From LMUY01 sp964242215 (GTDB lineage Bacteria; Pseudomonadota; Alphaproteobacteria; Acetobacterales; Acetobacteraceae): 64,000 bases of DNA. The DNA lies in assembly GCA_964242215.1 (NCBI GenBank), contig CAXTCJ010000002.1, positions 1 through 64,000 on the forward strand, read 5' to 3'. The notes beneath the pieces were generated by a model. It saw only the letters and a list, made by a program, of their open reading frames with translations. It did no database searches and was not told the DNA's origin. This document shows positions 8,437 through 17,207 of the stretch, in pieces. Position 1 is the first letter of the stretch. Each line of letters opens with the position of its first letter. Both the position numbers and the translations under genes were made by a program.

Positions 8437-10515
8437 TTATGAGCTCGCCTTCTCTTGCTCGATCCTTCGCCTCATGTCCGCAAACTTCCCTGGCAGCTGG
8501 CCAAGGTAATGTCGCGTATGCTGCCGTAAGGCATCAGCCGGGATCGGGGGGAGATTGTCTGCGCGCTCGAGCAGCCGACGCTTCAACTCGGCGATCCAGT
8601 CCTCTTCGTCCAACAGCTGGCGGTAGGCATAGAGGTGATCATATCGCAAGGTTAGTGCCTTGAAGACGCGACGTCGCTCCGGCGGGTGCAACCCCATAAA
8701 AGCGGCTAGGAACCGATCGAGCGACATTAACCTCAGTACCGGCACGCTGACATAAATACCGCGGCGAGCTTCTGGAGCGAGGTAGATATCCGTACAGAAC
8801 GTTTCAACCTCTCCGCGCTCAAGTGCCGACAGGAGGTGCTCGGCCGCCTCCGGCATACACCGTTCTCGCCAGGACACCGCCTTTGCCTCGAGATACTCGC
8901 AAAGGGTCTTGAATCTTGGATCATCGTGCCGTTTGAACTGAAGGCCAAGGCTTCCATTCATGCTGCGATCTATGGTGAACGACGAAGCGGCCTCGTCGGC
9001 CGTTGCGGGACGGTGATCGTAAATCTCGTCTATGAAGCTTTTCAGTCGCCCCTCGATGTCACCGTTATCCCAGCCTGCTTGCCCGATGTCGGCAAGCCAC
9101 AGGCCGAGGCCGAGAATGTGCGGTATCTCGTTTTCCTCATAGTCGCGCCTCTCGGCGAAATCCTTCTCGAAGCGAGACACGATCGAGGAGACCTCGCTCT
9201 CCGGCTGTTCCGTGGAGAACCATAGAGCGCGCCAGGATGGAAGACTTTCCACCGGCGTAAACAACGGATGCGCATCCAGCTGCCGGTGGATCTCCGGCAT
9301 GTCGTATATAGACTTCGTGATGATCTGAACCGCAGTGTCGAAGGTAATTAACTCGCCCGAGAAGTCGACCGTCGGGTATGTCTTGGTCACATCGTCCATT
9401 TGCCGCGTGGTCGGCGCCGTTCCATCCTCCTCTGAGCGCCGCCGCATCATAAACACGTTGATACTCGGTACGCCGAAATCCTGAAGCGCTATCTGGCGGG
9501 AGCGAAGTTCCAGGGAGGTCGCCAGGAGGAAGGTGCACATGCGGAGAATTGCCACCTCGTTCTGGTGATACCGTTCATCGAGCAGGTTGTAGAGGCGCTC
9601 GAAGTTCCACAGGAATTGCTTGAGAAGGCGTAGATTGCCCAATTTGGAATCGGCGAAGACCTGCAGGATGTCCTGGCGGTTATCTGCAAAAAACGTAACA
9701 ACAGGATCGGTGTCGACCTCGTCAAGAAAAGCCTCGTATGCCGTTTCCACGTCAGGGACGACGACGAAGGTTTGCCCAACGGTCTTTTCTTTGCGTCGCT
9801 CGTATTCCTCCCTCGCGGCGATCTGCTCCGGCCTTTTCGCGGCGATTTCCTCCTCGTTGGCGAGGATAATGACCTTGCAACCATCGTGTTCAACGAGCGG
9901 ATTGATGTAGCCAAGTATCTCGACCGGGTCCATTTTGGCTCGTTCGAAATCGTCGAAGATGATGACTCGGCTTTTCGCTCCGTCGAGCAGTTCGGCCACT
10001 TTCAAATCCGGGAACTGGGAGCCAAGCGACAAATCCCCCTTGTGCAATTCGCTCAGGTCGATCTTGACCGTCGTCTTCAACAGCCCCTTCATAACGGCGC
10101 CGACTAAGCGCATGCCCTTGCTGGATAGGACAGGATGCAGCTGCTGATATAGCTGCTCTCCGATCCCGGCAGCGTCCGTCACACCATAGAGAGAGACATA
10201 CAGAGGGCGGTTCTTCTCGTCTGGAACGAATTGCTCATCCAAGGCTCCCTTGAGCGCGGTGATGAGATGCGTCTTTCCGCTTCCCCATTTGCCGTCGAGC
10301 ATGATGGCGTACTGTTGGGCGTGGGGAAAACTACAGTATTCCAGGACGGCATCAGCGACGGCCCGGTTCTTTCCGAACTCAGATGGCTTATCGACTTTGG
10401 GCTCTGTCCCAGGCAAGTGCAGACCCTCTCGGGAACGGATGTCCGTTGTTGAAGCGACTGCCGCCCGCTGAGCGCGCAATAGGGGCCGGACAGCCGATAG
10501 AAACCGGCGAAGCAT
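8437..10515 (-). CDS. KAP-family P-loop NTPase
   Basis: This 692-aa NTPase has Walker A GKWGSGKT (residues 75-82) and Walker B VIIFDDFE (184-191, with the DD pair seen in STAND/KAP ATPases). The block CKVIILANEEEI is likely the sensor strand. The remaining 450 residues are helical and unassigned. The N-terminal 20 residues could be a membrane-proximal amphipathic segment, but no clear transmembrane hairpin of the classic KAP type is seen. It sits upstream of the DUF2188, TIR-like and HEPN-type genes on the same strand. KAP NTPases of this kind are often found in phage-defence loci, so a sensor/switch role is plausible. Confidence 0.82.
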   Translation of the reverse strand: MLRRFLSAVRPLLRAQRAAVASTTDIRSREGLHLPGTEPKVDKPSEFGKNRAVADAVLEYCSFPHAQQYAIMLDGKWGSGKTHLITALKGALDEQFVPDEKNRPLYVSLYGVTDAAGIGEQLYQQLHPVLSSKGMRLVGAVMKGLLKTTVKIDLSELHKGDLSLGSQFPDLKVAELLDGAKSRVIIFDDFERAKMDPVEILGYINPLVEHDGCKVIILANEEEIAAKRPEQIAAREEYERRKEKTVGQTFVVVPDVETAYEAFLDEVDTDPVVTFFADNRQDILQVFADSKLGNLRLLKQFLWNFERLYNLLDERYHQNEVAILRMCTFLLATSLELRSRQIALQDFGVPSINVFMMRRRSEEDGTAPTTRQMDDVTKTYPTVDFSGELITFDTAVQIITKSIYDMPEIHRQLDAHPLFTPVESLPSWRALWFSTEQPESEVSSIVSRFEKDFAERRDYEENEIPHILGLGLWLADIGQAGWDNGDIEGRLKSFIDEIYDHRPATADEAASSFTIDRSMNGSLGLQFKRHDDPRFKTLCEYLEAKAVSWRERCMPEAAEHLLSALERGEVETFCTDIYLAPEARRGIYVSVPVLRLMSLDRFLAAFMGLHPPERRRVFKALTLRYDHLYAYRQLLDEEDWIAELKRRLLERADNLPPIPADALRQHTRHYLGQLPGKFADMRRRIEQEKASS

Positions 10516-10568
10516 CGGCTATCGTATCCCTCGGTTCTCTTCGGTCCGCCAGAAGCAGCGACAACGTA

Positions 10569-11258
10569 TCAGCAGCCGCCGTTCGCCGCGATCCAGCTAT
10601 CCAGAGACGTGCTTAAGAAGTCGGCCCCCGGCTCGGACTTACAACTTGTCGCCCTGTTCGAGCGCAGGATTTTCTCCTTGAGCCAGAAATTCCGCGCCTT
10701 GATATGCGTCTCGTCTCGAGGGCCACAGCATCGGCCTGGTATCCTCTCCGCCCTGATCAGAGCCTCTCTGACGGTCAGCACCTGCAAGCGACCATAGTTC
10801 ACAGCCCAGTCACGGGTTGGTCGGAACACCGCCAACAAGCGCATCTTCAGCAACCCGGACCGCGGTATGCAGCCATCGATGCTGGAAACGTGAACGTTCC
10901 TCAATGCAGCGTCCGGCGGAAGCTTCGTAGATGCAGATGCTTGGCTGAGCTGGAACATTGCCTCAATTACATCACGCTCATAGCGCAGGCTTCGGAAAAT
11001 GAGCGTGGGCCGCCACTCCGGCACGTACCAGGGTGTGGTGCGGTAAGCCGAAAACAAGAACCCGCACGCTTCCAACAACCTGCTGACGTCGCCCGTCGTC
11101 TCGTCCAGATGCGCCTCCCATTCTTCACGGAAGCGATCCCGCTGTTCCACAGGCAGCCTATTCACGGCCCGCTGGGCCACCCAGGATGTCAAGGTGGGCA
11201 ACTTGGCTTTGATTTCATCGGCTAATAGCCGCGACGCGATCATCGAAATTAGGCCCAT
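10569..11258 (-). CDS. Hypothetical protein paired with PadR regulator
   Basis: The first 75 residues include AQRAVNRLPVEQRDRFREEWEAHLDE, a helical block commonly seen in proteins encoded directly behind PadR genes. The C-terminal 150 residues resemble nothing I know. No convincing transmembrane segment is visible, although many relatives are membrane proteins. It overlaps the PadR gene by 10 bp and is surely co-transcribed with it. The C-terminal half may be out of frame or degenerate. Confidence 0.6.
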   Translation of the reverse strand: MGLISMIASRLLADEIKAKLPTLTSWVAQRAVNRLPVEQRDRFREEWEAHLDETTGDVSRLLEACGFLFSAYRTTPWYVPEWRPTLIFRSLRYERDVIEAMFQLSQASASTKLPPDAALRNVHVSSIDGCIPRSGLLKMRLLAVFRPTRDWAVNYGRLQVLTVREALIRAERIPGRCCGPRDETHIKARNFWLKEKILRSNRATSCKSEPGADFLSTSLDSWIAANGGC

Positions 11259-11557
11259 GAGAGCCTCCGAAAAGCGGGTTCAAGTTCGTTCAACGCGGCG
11301 CGCGCTTTGGTCGAGCCAATCCCGGTCAGGCGATAGAAACGCTTCCGTGGCCTCCCCAAATCACGGGGATCGCCATCCTCCCATCGGCTCACCAGCCAGC
11401 CGACACGCTCTAAGCGAGCCAGAATGGGGTAGAGTGTACCGGAAGGGAGTTTTCCCTGAACGCCGATGGAGGCGCCGGACAGTTCTCCCCCAAAGGTCTC
11501 CAAGAGGGCGGAAACCACCTTGATGGTCGGCCCTGTCATGCGTGGTTCATCGCTCAT
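11249..11557 (-). CDS. PadR-family transcriptional regulator
   Basis: This 102-aa winged-helix repressor carries VVSALLETFGGELSGASIG, the wing block LPSGTLYPILARLERVGWL, and RKRFYRLTGIG. All of these are diagnostic of the PadR domain. It lacks the long C-terminal dimerisation helix of PadR-s1 proteins and so is the short type. A perfect 13-bp palindrome lies 1 bp upstream of its start and suggests autorepression. Confidence 0.9.
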   Translation of the reverse strand: MSDEPRMTGPTIKVVSALLETFGGELSGASIGVQGKLPSGTLYPILARLERVGWLVSRWEDGDPRDLGRPRKRFYRLTGIGSTKARAALNELEPAFRRLSWA

Positions 11558-11558
11558 G

Positions 11559-11571
11559 GTAGAAACTCTAC
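11559..11571. promoter_or_regulatory. Probable PadR operator
   Basis: GTAGAAACTCTAC is a perfect inverted repeat (GTAGA-aac-TCTAC) that abuts the padR start codon. PadR proteins typically bind short palindromes over their own promoter. The identity of the binder is inferred. Confidence 0.6.
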
Positions 11572-11709
11572 ATAGGGGTCTCGATGGGTGTCAACGGCTG
11601 TTATCGGAACCGCCCGATTTCTCAAAGGGCTCCCGACGGATCGCCATTCCGCTAACAGACTAGGGCGAGACGTTTAAAGCCCACTCGGGCCGAAACCGCA
11701 GGTCGGCGA

Positions 11710-12498
11710 CTACCCCAACATCCCCGCCGCCCTCGCCCGGTCGAGCAGCGCCTTAACGCTCGACGGGGCCCATGCCCGGCCGCTTTGCGGCAGCACCTTC
11801 ATCCGGGCCAGCTCCGCACCCACCTCGGCCAGTGTCGCTTTGGGCTTTCCGCTCACGAACGAGGCGGCCAACTCCATCGTGCGGCGGCGCTCCCCGTCTC
11901 CCTTGCGCCAGGTCGGCCGCGGCGCGCGCTCGAGGACGGCGGCGTCGACCAGCCCTTCCCGCGCCAGCATCGCCACCGTGCCGGTCAGGCGCTTCTCGGT
12001 GAACCTGGCACGGCCGGCCGGCAGCGCGGCGTTCACGGCGGTGGTGACCTTCTCCCAGCTCTGGGCCGGGCGCAGGCGGCGCACCACTGGGAGCCATTCG
12101 TCGAGCTGGGGCAGTAGCCGCTCGATGCGCTTGCTCTTTCGTGCTGCTGCGAGCCGGTGCTGGGCGGCAGGGTCCCGGCTTCTCATTCCGGGGTGACCGG
12201 CATACCGGCCCCGGGCCTTGGCTGCGGCGATCCCAGCCTTGGTGCGCTCGCGGATGAGGCTACGCTCGAACTCGGCGACGGCACCGAGCATCTGGAGCAC
12301 GAGGACGCCGCTCGGTCCGGTAGTGTCGATCGGGTCGCGAAGGGAGCGAAAGTGCGCCCCCCTGCCCCGCAGCGTCTCGACGATCTCCAGTAGATGCGCC
12401 AGCGACCGGGCCAGCCGGTCGATGCGGGCCACCACCAGCGTGTCGCCTTTCCTGATCCGGGCCAGCGCGTGGGCCAGCTGCGGCCGCTCCCGGCCCAT
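11710..12498 (-). pseudogene. Small serine recombinase lacking the catalytic N-terminus
   Basis: The reading begins at the middle of a resolvase catalytic domain (RPQLAHALARIRKGDTLVVA, then RIDRLARSLAHLLEIVETL, LVLQMLGAVAEFERSLIRER) and continues through a long C-terminal region ending AWAPSSVKALLDRARAAG. The first 50 or so residues of the family, including the YxRVS nucleophilic serine, are not found upstream in any frame. The protein cannot catalyse recombination. It is the fossil of an integrated element, and the C-terminal DNA-binding part could still be made. Confidence 0.8.
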
Positions 12499-12835
12499 CC
12501 TGCCCGTTAGTCGACCGTCCGCGGAGGGGTGGTTGATCCTGCGGCGCCGGCATATCGGTGGGCACGTCGCCGCATCGAGCGGCTCGATTGATGCGATCCC
12601 GCAAGTGCGCGTTGCATCTCCGGCCTGTGGCCTAACCGGCTATTCGGTGCGGAACGGCGGGCAACCCCTACTCTAGGAGGAGGGCAACGTCCGCCCCATC
12701 CCGCGATGCGCCTGCCGGGGCGAACCGGCGTAGCCTGCTCCACCCGGTGTCGAGAACAGAGACTTTGCCGGGCAAGAGCGACAGGCGCAAAAAGTTCTCT
12801 CGACTCGACGGCACTGTTCACTTTACGTTCTGTGC
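12499..12835. other. Intergenic region without a recognisable gene
   Basis: This stretch lies between the broken resolvase and the dnaE2 fragment. It shows no supported coding region on either strand. CTAGGAGGAGGG near 12673 resembles a ribosome-binding site, but no credible gene follows it. Confidence 0.5.
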
Positions 12836-13279
12836 ATGCGCCAAATCCCCGCCCTCATCCTTGCCGGGCTTGTCATCTTCGTCGGCATTCAGCCCGCACG
12901 GGCAGCGCCACCTATGCGCTACCCGGACGGCCTGCAGCCCGAGGTGGACAGGCGACTGTGGCACGATTTGGCCCTGATCGGCTCCCTCGACTACACGCCC
13001 TACTTCCGGGCGGTGAACTTCATTGTACGGTATGCTCGGTCGAAGGGCATCCTGTTCCAGGGCCGGGGATCGGCTGCCAACTCTGCCGTCTGCTACGTGC
13101 TGGGCGTCACCGCCATCGACGACCCCGTCCTCCGCCCGCTTTCGACGCTAAGCCCGATCGAGCGTCATTCGATCGACTACAGCGGTCTGGATGCGGCCAC
13201 GGCCTACGCCGACGAAGCGATCGACCGCGCACGCCGACTGCTGAAATCGTTCGAGCTTATGAGTCGGATCGTCACATGA
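12836..13279 (+). pseudogene. dnaE2 (error-prone polymerase) fragment behind a signal-like leader
   Basis: Residues 28-95 (MRYPDGLQPEVDRRLWHDLA, LDYTPYFRAVNFIVRYARSK, GILFQGRGSAANSAVCYVLG) match the start of the polymerase core of DnaE2/ImuC, where family members read LALIAELDYAPYFLTVHDIV. Only about 70 of more than 1000 residues remain. In front of it is a hydrophobic leader (ILAGLVIFVGIQPARA) that looks like a signal peptide and does not belong to DnaE2. The tail after VTAIDDP is unrelated. It is most likely a rearrangement remnant, but an expressed secreted chimera cannot be excluded. Confidence 0.7.
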
Positions 13280-13671
13280 TTTGTCAGCAGCGGTGCTGCA
13301 GCGGCTCGGACAACGACCTGCGCAAAATCACCCCGGATGCGTCGTTGGCCGCCCCCCGGCATTTTGAGGTATTGGGCGACTTTGCAGACGTTTCGGATGC
13401 ATCGATCACGAAAATCGTGACAGCTCGCTGCCGATGGATGATCGACGATTGCGCTTCAGGGTGTGTTACGACATTTTTGGGGACTTAGTAATTTCCCAAC
13501 GAACGAAACAGCGGTCTAACCCGCATTTTAACGCCAAAGCCAACCTGTCCTTGCCGACATGGACGATGGCGCCAATCTCTTCTTGGAGGGCAGTTGTGCC
13601 AAGGTATGAGTGGTTGAGCTCGAGCCATCCCGCACTTATAAAACTTTGGGTGATTGTAATATCGCAATGAC
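13280..13671. other. Intergenic region without a recognisable gene
   Basis: The GC content drops after 13470 compared with the surroundings. Open frames here are short and resemble no family. The sequence looks like a junction of unrelated segments. Confidence 0.5.
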
Positions 13672-14097
13672 GTGACCGGTTTATCGGGTGGAGGATCGGC
13701 TGTGGCATTATTGGTCGACGATGATCTTAGGCAGCCTGCGGATGCAGCGGCTAATCCCGCCGCACCCTCTGATGGATCGATCCTGTTGCAGACCTGCCGG
13801 CCAGTTACCCACGCTGAAATCGCGGAAAGACTTAAGAATGGCGGACATATACGTGGAGCAGTTCTCGAGGCACAGGACGACAGCAAACAACCGAAGTATG
13901 CAGTCTTCCTCCTAACAAACTGGCGGAAAGGCTATTGCGTGCTTCACGTGCATTGGCCCGCTCGCCCGCGGTTTTTTTGTGACCTCGACCGCTTACTGGT
14001 GCTACTGAGGTTTGAATATAGATTTACCGGCACTATTGCCCTTAAACGCGCCAGCAATGTTTCCGAAGGAAAACGGCATTGGCGCGTGACACTTTAG
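13672..14097 (+). CDS. Hypothetical protein
   Basis: This is a 141-aa reading frame from a GTG with no strong ribosome-binding site. The central part (VTHAEIAERLKNGGHIRGAV, then PKYAVFLLTNWRKGYCVLHV) alternates charged and hydrophobic residues like a real alpha/beta domain. I do not recognise a family. Lower GC and an isolated position suggest recent acquisition. It could be shorter than annotated. Confidence 0.45.
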   Translation: MTGLSGGGSAVALLVDDDLRQPADAAANPAAPSDGSILLQTCRPVTHAEIAERLKNGGHIRGAVLEAQDDSKQPKYAVFLLTNWRKGYCVLHVHWPARPRFFCDLDRLLVLLRFEYRFTGTIALKRASNVSEGKRHWRVTL

Positions 14098-14187
14098 TTC
14101 AGCACTGAGGATTGGTTTGAGACGTTTACCATAATTACCGCCCGACCTGTCTTGCGGACGGCCCGGCGCACATGGAGAACGACCGCT

Positions 14188-14661
14188 ATGAGCGAGATGA
14201 GCATTCAGGGTGACGGCAGCTATCAAGAGGGGGCTCTGGCACGGCGATGCGGCTATGACACGTCGCTCCTGGGCGACTGTGACGAACTTGTCGGTCTGAT
14301 CGCCAAAAGCAATTCTCCTGACGGTCCATATAACAGTGTCGAGGCACGTAACGGGTCAGAGGCTGACTTTGCGGTCGCTCGGCGTCAGCAGGCCGCGATA
14401 ATCAATCGCGTCGAATACCTGGCAGGGCAAATCGCAGATAGGGCTGCCACAAGCGATGGCGAAATCGAAGGCAAGATCCACGCTCTTGATGCTCTCACTG
14501 CGGTGGCTTCCTGGGAGCGAGACTCATTGTGGACGTTGCGCGTTTCCATCGACCGAGACCGGGCCGAAGTCACGAAAGCATTGCACCTACCCTTAGTGGC
14601 CCGCGCACAGCCGGGCTGGCTTAGTCGATGCTTTGGCCTGTCTGCTCGCCTTACTGGCTGA
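14188..14661 (+). CDS. Hypothetical protein
   Basis: The ATG at 14188 has GGAGA 9 bp upstream, which favours it over an earlier ATG at 14152. The 157-aa product is acidic and helical (EADFAVARRQQAAIINRVEY, LDALTAVASWERDS). It has no signal peptide and no transmembrane segment. It lies 75 bp upstream of the first transfer gene but before the shared transfer motif, so it is probably a separate unit. Function unknown. Confidence 0.55.
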   Translation: MSEMSIQGDGSYQEGALARRCGYDTSLLGDCDELVGLIAKSNSPDGPYNSVEARNGSEADFAVARRQQAAIINRVEYLAGQIADRAATSDGEIEGKIHALDALTAVASWERDSLWTLRVSIDRDRAEVTKALHLPLVARAQPGWLSRCFGLSARLTG

Positions 14662-14684
14662 ACCAGCCGCCAGATTTCGAGTCT

Positions 14685-14694
14685 CGTTCGCACC
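14685..14694 (+). promoter_or_regulatory. Transfer-regulon motif, copy 1
   Basis: CGTTCGCACC ends 42 nt before the ATG of the DsbC-like gene. An inverted repeat, CCACTG (14693-14698) / CAGTGG (14724-14729), pairs the motif end with the base of the ribosome-binding site. Confidence 0.65.
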
Positions 14695-14736
14695 ACTGAA
14701 CCATACGCTTTCCCCAGTCTTAGCAGTGGAGGGTTT

Positions 14737-15960
14737 ATGCGTTCAGTTCTTCTGGCGACCACCTTGGTCGTCTTTCCGTTCGCGGCAATGGCACAGCCAC
14801 AGTGTGCGGTGCCGGGGCCAATCTCAACAGCGATTGAGCCCACGATACAGCTGCCGCCAGCAATTACCGTAGGCGGTCCGCCTGTGCCCTTGATGCCGAG
14901 GGCCGGGGCTGTCGCACCCCTGCCGGCTGATCCCACACCCGTCTCGGTTGCAAGTCAGGGCAATCCAGTCGGACCGGCCGAGCCAGCTTATCTGGCAAGT
15001 CGCTCGGCGACGCCGGACAAACCAGTCCGTCAGCTGATGACCCCGGACGAGATCAAGGCGATCCCCGTTCTCGTCCATATCGCGACGGCCGGCGCCAACA
15101 TGTTTGACTTGGGCACGTCCCATGGCCTTCGCACAATCTATGCCCGCAATGGCGGTCAGGTCATGGTGTTCGAGGTGACACCCGACGGTCAGGCGACCGT
15201 CGCAGGGCTGATGACGGACATCTCCGTCGAGCAACTACGGCTGATGGGTGCAGCCGATGTCACCGAACTCCCAAGCCAGCATGGCCTTCAAGGCTTCTTT
15301 CTGCACAACGGCGCGCACTATCAGGTGTTCTACGCCAGTCCTGACAGTGAGCGGGTGATTCCGGGCGTGATGTGGGACGTTGCCGGGAAGAACCTTACGC
15401 AGGATCAGATCGCTTCCATCCCGGGCACCGTGCCCACGGTGACGATCGGGGGCGACACGCCATCTGGCGCCGATGGCACCTCCGCCTCCACGCCGACACT
15501 CAGCGGTTCCGCGCTGCTCGCTGTCGCTCAGGGTACCACCCATGGCAGCATCGGGAATGCGTCGGCACCGGAGCTGTGGATGTTTATCGACCCACAATGC
15601 TCCTTTTCGGTGCGGGCGATGCAGCAGCTCGAGCCGGCCATCGCTGCGGGGAAGGTCAGGCTGAATGTCATCCCGCTTTCCTTCCTCGACGCGGAAGACA
15701 ATGGTCTGAGCACACGCAACGCTATCAGCCTGGTCAGTGAGCCCAGTGACCACATGGTCATCGCCTGGAAAACCGGTCGCGTCACAGGCTCTGCTTCTCC
15801 GGATGCCGGCGCCAGACTGAACGCAAACATGGCCGCTGCTGCATCCATCCAGCTTCAAGGCACCCCAACGTTTGTGTGGCGGAAGACGGATGGAACCGTC
15901 GGCCGTCTGGATGGTGTCCCGCCGGATGTGAACGCGCTGATCGCGTCGGTAGGGAGCTAG
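14737..15960 (+). CDS. DsbC/TrbB-like periplasmic thioredoxin-fold protein
   Basis: A signal peptide (MRSVLLATTLVVFPFAAMA) is followed by a proline-rich linker and two DsbC/DsbG-type N-terminal repeats (LVHIATAGANMFDLGTSHGL, and QHGLQGFFLHNGAHYQVFYA). A C-terminal thioredoxin fold (ELWMFIDPQCSFSVRAMQQL, GTPTFVWRKTDG) completes it. IncI plasmids encode TrbB, a DsbC-like isomerase that helps T4SS assembly. The active site is CSFS instead of CxxC, so the resolving cysteine is missing and only monothiol or chaperone chemistry is possible. It starts an operon with the TraX-like gene 4 bp downstream. Confidence 0.75.
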   Translation: MRSVLLATTLVVFPFAAMAQPQCAVPGPISTAIEPTIQLPPAITVGGPPVPLMPRAGAVAPLPADPTPVSVASQGNPVGPAEPAYLASRSATPDKPVRQLMTPDEIKAIPVLVHIATAGANMFDLGTSHGLRTIYARNGGQVMVFEVTPDGQATVAGLMTDISVEQLRLMGAADVTELPSQHGLQGFFLHNGAHYQVFYASPDSERVIPGVMWDVAGKNLTQDQIASIPGTVPTVTIGGDTPSGADGTSASTPTLSGSALLAVAQGTTHGSIGNASAPELWMFIDPQCSFSVRAMQQLEPAIAAGKVRLNVIPLSFLDAEDNGLSTRNAISLVSEPSDHMVIAWKTGRVTGSASPDAGARLNANMAAAASIQLQGTPTFVWRKTDGTVGRLDGVPPDVNALIASVGS

Positions 15961-15964
15961 CGCC

Positions 15965-16516
15965 GTGGATCTGTATCCTCCGCAGAAGGCAGCTAGAAAG
16001 GAGGGCGGCGCGAAGCCGGCCTTCTTGAGACGAAACTGGCGCCGTGCCCGTTTCGTCGCTGGCGGCCCGATCGCCTCGATCGGCCTTGAGGAAATTTCGG
16101 GTGGGGCGAGGTTGATCGACAAGCTCTTCGGCGTTGTCCGCGGGGGCCCTCAAGCCGATGAGCGCTTAAAGGCGGATGTTGACGGCTCGATCGACCTGGT
16201 TGCGACCGCCTTCTGCTTCGGCGTTAGTCCCGAGGAAATGGTGAAGCGGATCTATGCACGGCGTGAACAGACCGTCCGAGCAGCATACACGACGTTCGCG
16301 TTGGGCTGCCTGTCGTTGCTGCTGTGGCTGTACGGCGTGGTGCAGATCAGGATGAGCAGCGGTCGCATCCTGTCGGCCATCGAGTTCCTGCCGTTTTGCG
16401 TATTGTTCTTCCTGCTGTCGTTCAAGTCCGCCTGGATGAACTGGCAGCTGCGGACACTGCGCATGGGCTCAGCCGTCGCCTATTTGCGGACGACCGAGCC
16501 CTTTCTGCCGCAATAA
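15965..16516 (+). CDS. TraX-like inner-membrane protein of the transfer system
   Basis: The GTG at 15965 follows AGGGAG and lies just after the DsbC-like stop. The 183-aa protein has a basic cytoplasmic N-terminus and two adjacent transmembrane helices (FALGCLSLLLWLYGVVQI at about 102-120, and AIEFLPFCVLFFLLSF at about 128-145). It then has a short tail (AVAYLRTTEPFLPQ). Topology and position fit TraX of IncI-type systems, whose role is unknown. The assignment rests on context more than on motif identity. Confidence 0.5.
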   Translation: MDLYPPQKAARKEGGAKPAFLRRNWRRARFVAGGPIASIGLEEISGGARLIDKLFGVVRGGPQADERLKADVDGSIDLVATAFCFGVSPEEMVKRIYARREQTVRAAYTTFALGCLSLLLWLYGVVQIRMSSGRILSAIEFLPFCVLFFLLSFKSAWMNWQLRTLRMGSAVAYLRTTEPFLPQ

Positions 16517-16518
16517 GG

Positions 16519-16830
16519 TTAGAACGTGCCGGGGGGAGCCGATGCGCTGCCTCCGGCGGCGCCGGTCGCCCAGTCAGCATGTTCATAATCAGGCCGCCCC
16601 TGGTCGACGGATGGATCCACCGGCCTGACGATGGTGCCGGCTCGGTTGAAGACGGGCGGGCGCCATGTGGCATTCGCCTGGCCGTAGGGGGCATACGGAT
16701 CATAAAGGGGATGCTTAACCGGCGGGGCAGCCGGAGCATTATAGTGGCTGGCAGATTTGAGGTTGGGTGGTGTTGCGCAGGCCGTCAGCCCTAGCAACAC
16801 AAGCCCGACGAGGGCGAAAGACGATCGCAT
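16519..16830 (-). CDS. Small lipoprotein
   Basis: From the ATG at 16830 (GGGAGAG upstream) the protein begins MRSSFALVGLVLLGLTACAT, a signal peptide with lipobox LTAC, so Cys18 would be lipidated. The mature part is about 85 aa and rich in Pro, Tyr and His (HPLYDPYAPYGQ). It ends convergently with the TraX-like gene. Its leader carries the transfer motif, which places it in the same regulon. Function unknown. Confidence 0.75.
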   Translation of the reverse strand: MRSSFALVGLVLLGLTACATPPNLKSASHYNAPAAPPVKHPLYDPYAPYGQANATWRPPVFNRAGTIVRPVDPSVDQGRPDYEHADWATGAAGGSASAPPGTF

Positions 16831-16870
16831 GGCGCTCTCCCGATTGAACGAGAGCACCATGCTATAGGCC

Positions 16871-16880
16871 GGTGCGAACG
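16871..16880 (-). promoter_or_regulatory. Transfer-regulon motif, copy 2
   Basis: On the minus strand it reads CGTTCGCACC and ends 40 nt before the lipoprotein ATG. An inverted repeat, GGCGCTCTC (16831-16839) with GAGAGCACC (16850-16858), holds the ribosome-binding site. One pair would be a G-U wobble in RNA. Confidence 0.65.
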
Positions 16881-16894
16881 GCCCCGATCTCTAG

Positions 16895-17206
16895 CTAGGA
16901 CCGGTTGTTCAAGAGCTCTTCGATCCGCGCTTTTGCACGATCAGCCCAGGCATCCAGATTATTGTAGTTATACTCGTAGGCAGCCAAGCTTTCTCGCAAG
17001 CGCAGGTTCTCAGCCGCCAGCGCCTGATTTTGGGCGGCAAGTTCCTGATTTGCTGCCTGGAAGTCAGCAAGGCTTGCGCCCTGGCCATGACGGCCGACGA
17101 ACCAACTCCCCGCTTGTCTCATGGTCCGGTCGTGTTCGGCCCACATACGACCAAGTGCAATACCAGCCCAGCCGCTTAGCCCGGTACTCGGCGATTCGTC
17201 GGACAT
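16895..17206 (-). CDS. Small coiled-coil protein downstream of DotA
   Basis: This 103-aa protein has an N-terminal amphipathic stretch and a strong coiled coil (residues 48-75, FQAANQELAAQNQALAAENL). It begins 1 bp after the dotA stop region and is probably co-transcribed with dotA. No family is recognised. It may be an accessory scaffold or a surface-exclusion-like protein. Confidence 0.65.
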   Translation of the reverse strand: MSDESPSTGLSGWAGIALGRMWAEHDRTMRQAGSWFVGRHGQGASLADFQAANQELAAQNQALAAENLRLRESLAAYEYNYNNLDAWADRAKARIEELLNNRS

Positions 17207-17207
17207 C

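Noticed and set aside
12260..12604. An additional minus-strand gene next to the broken resolvase
   Set aside because: It is an out-of-frame shadow of the resolvase with biased composition and no family support.
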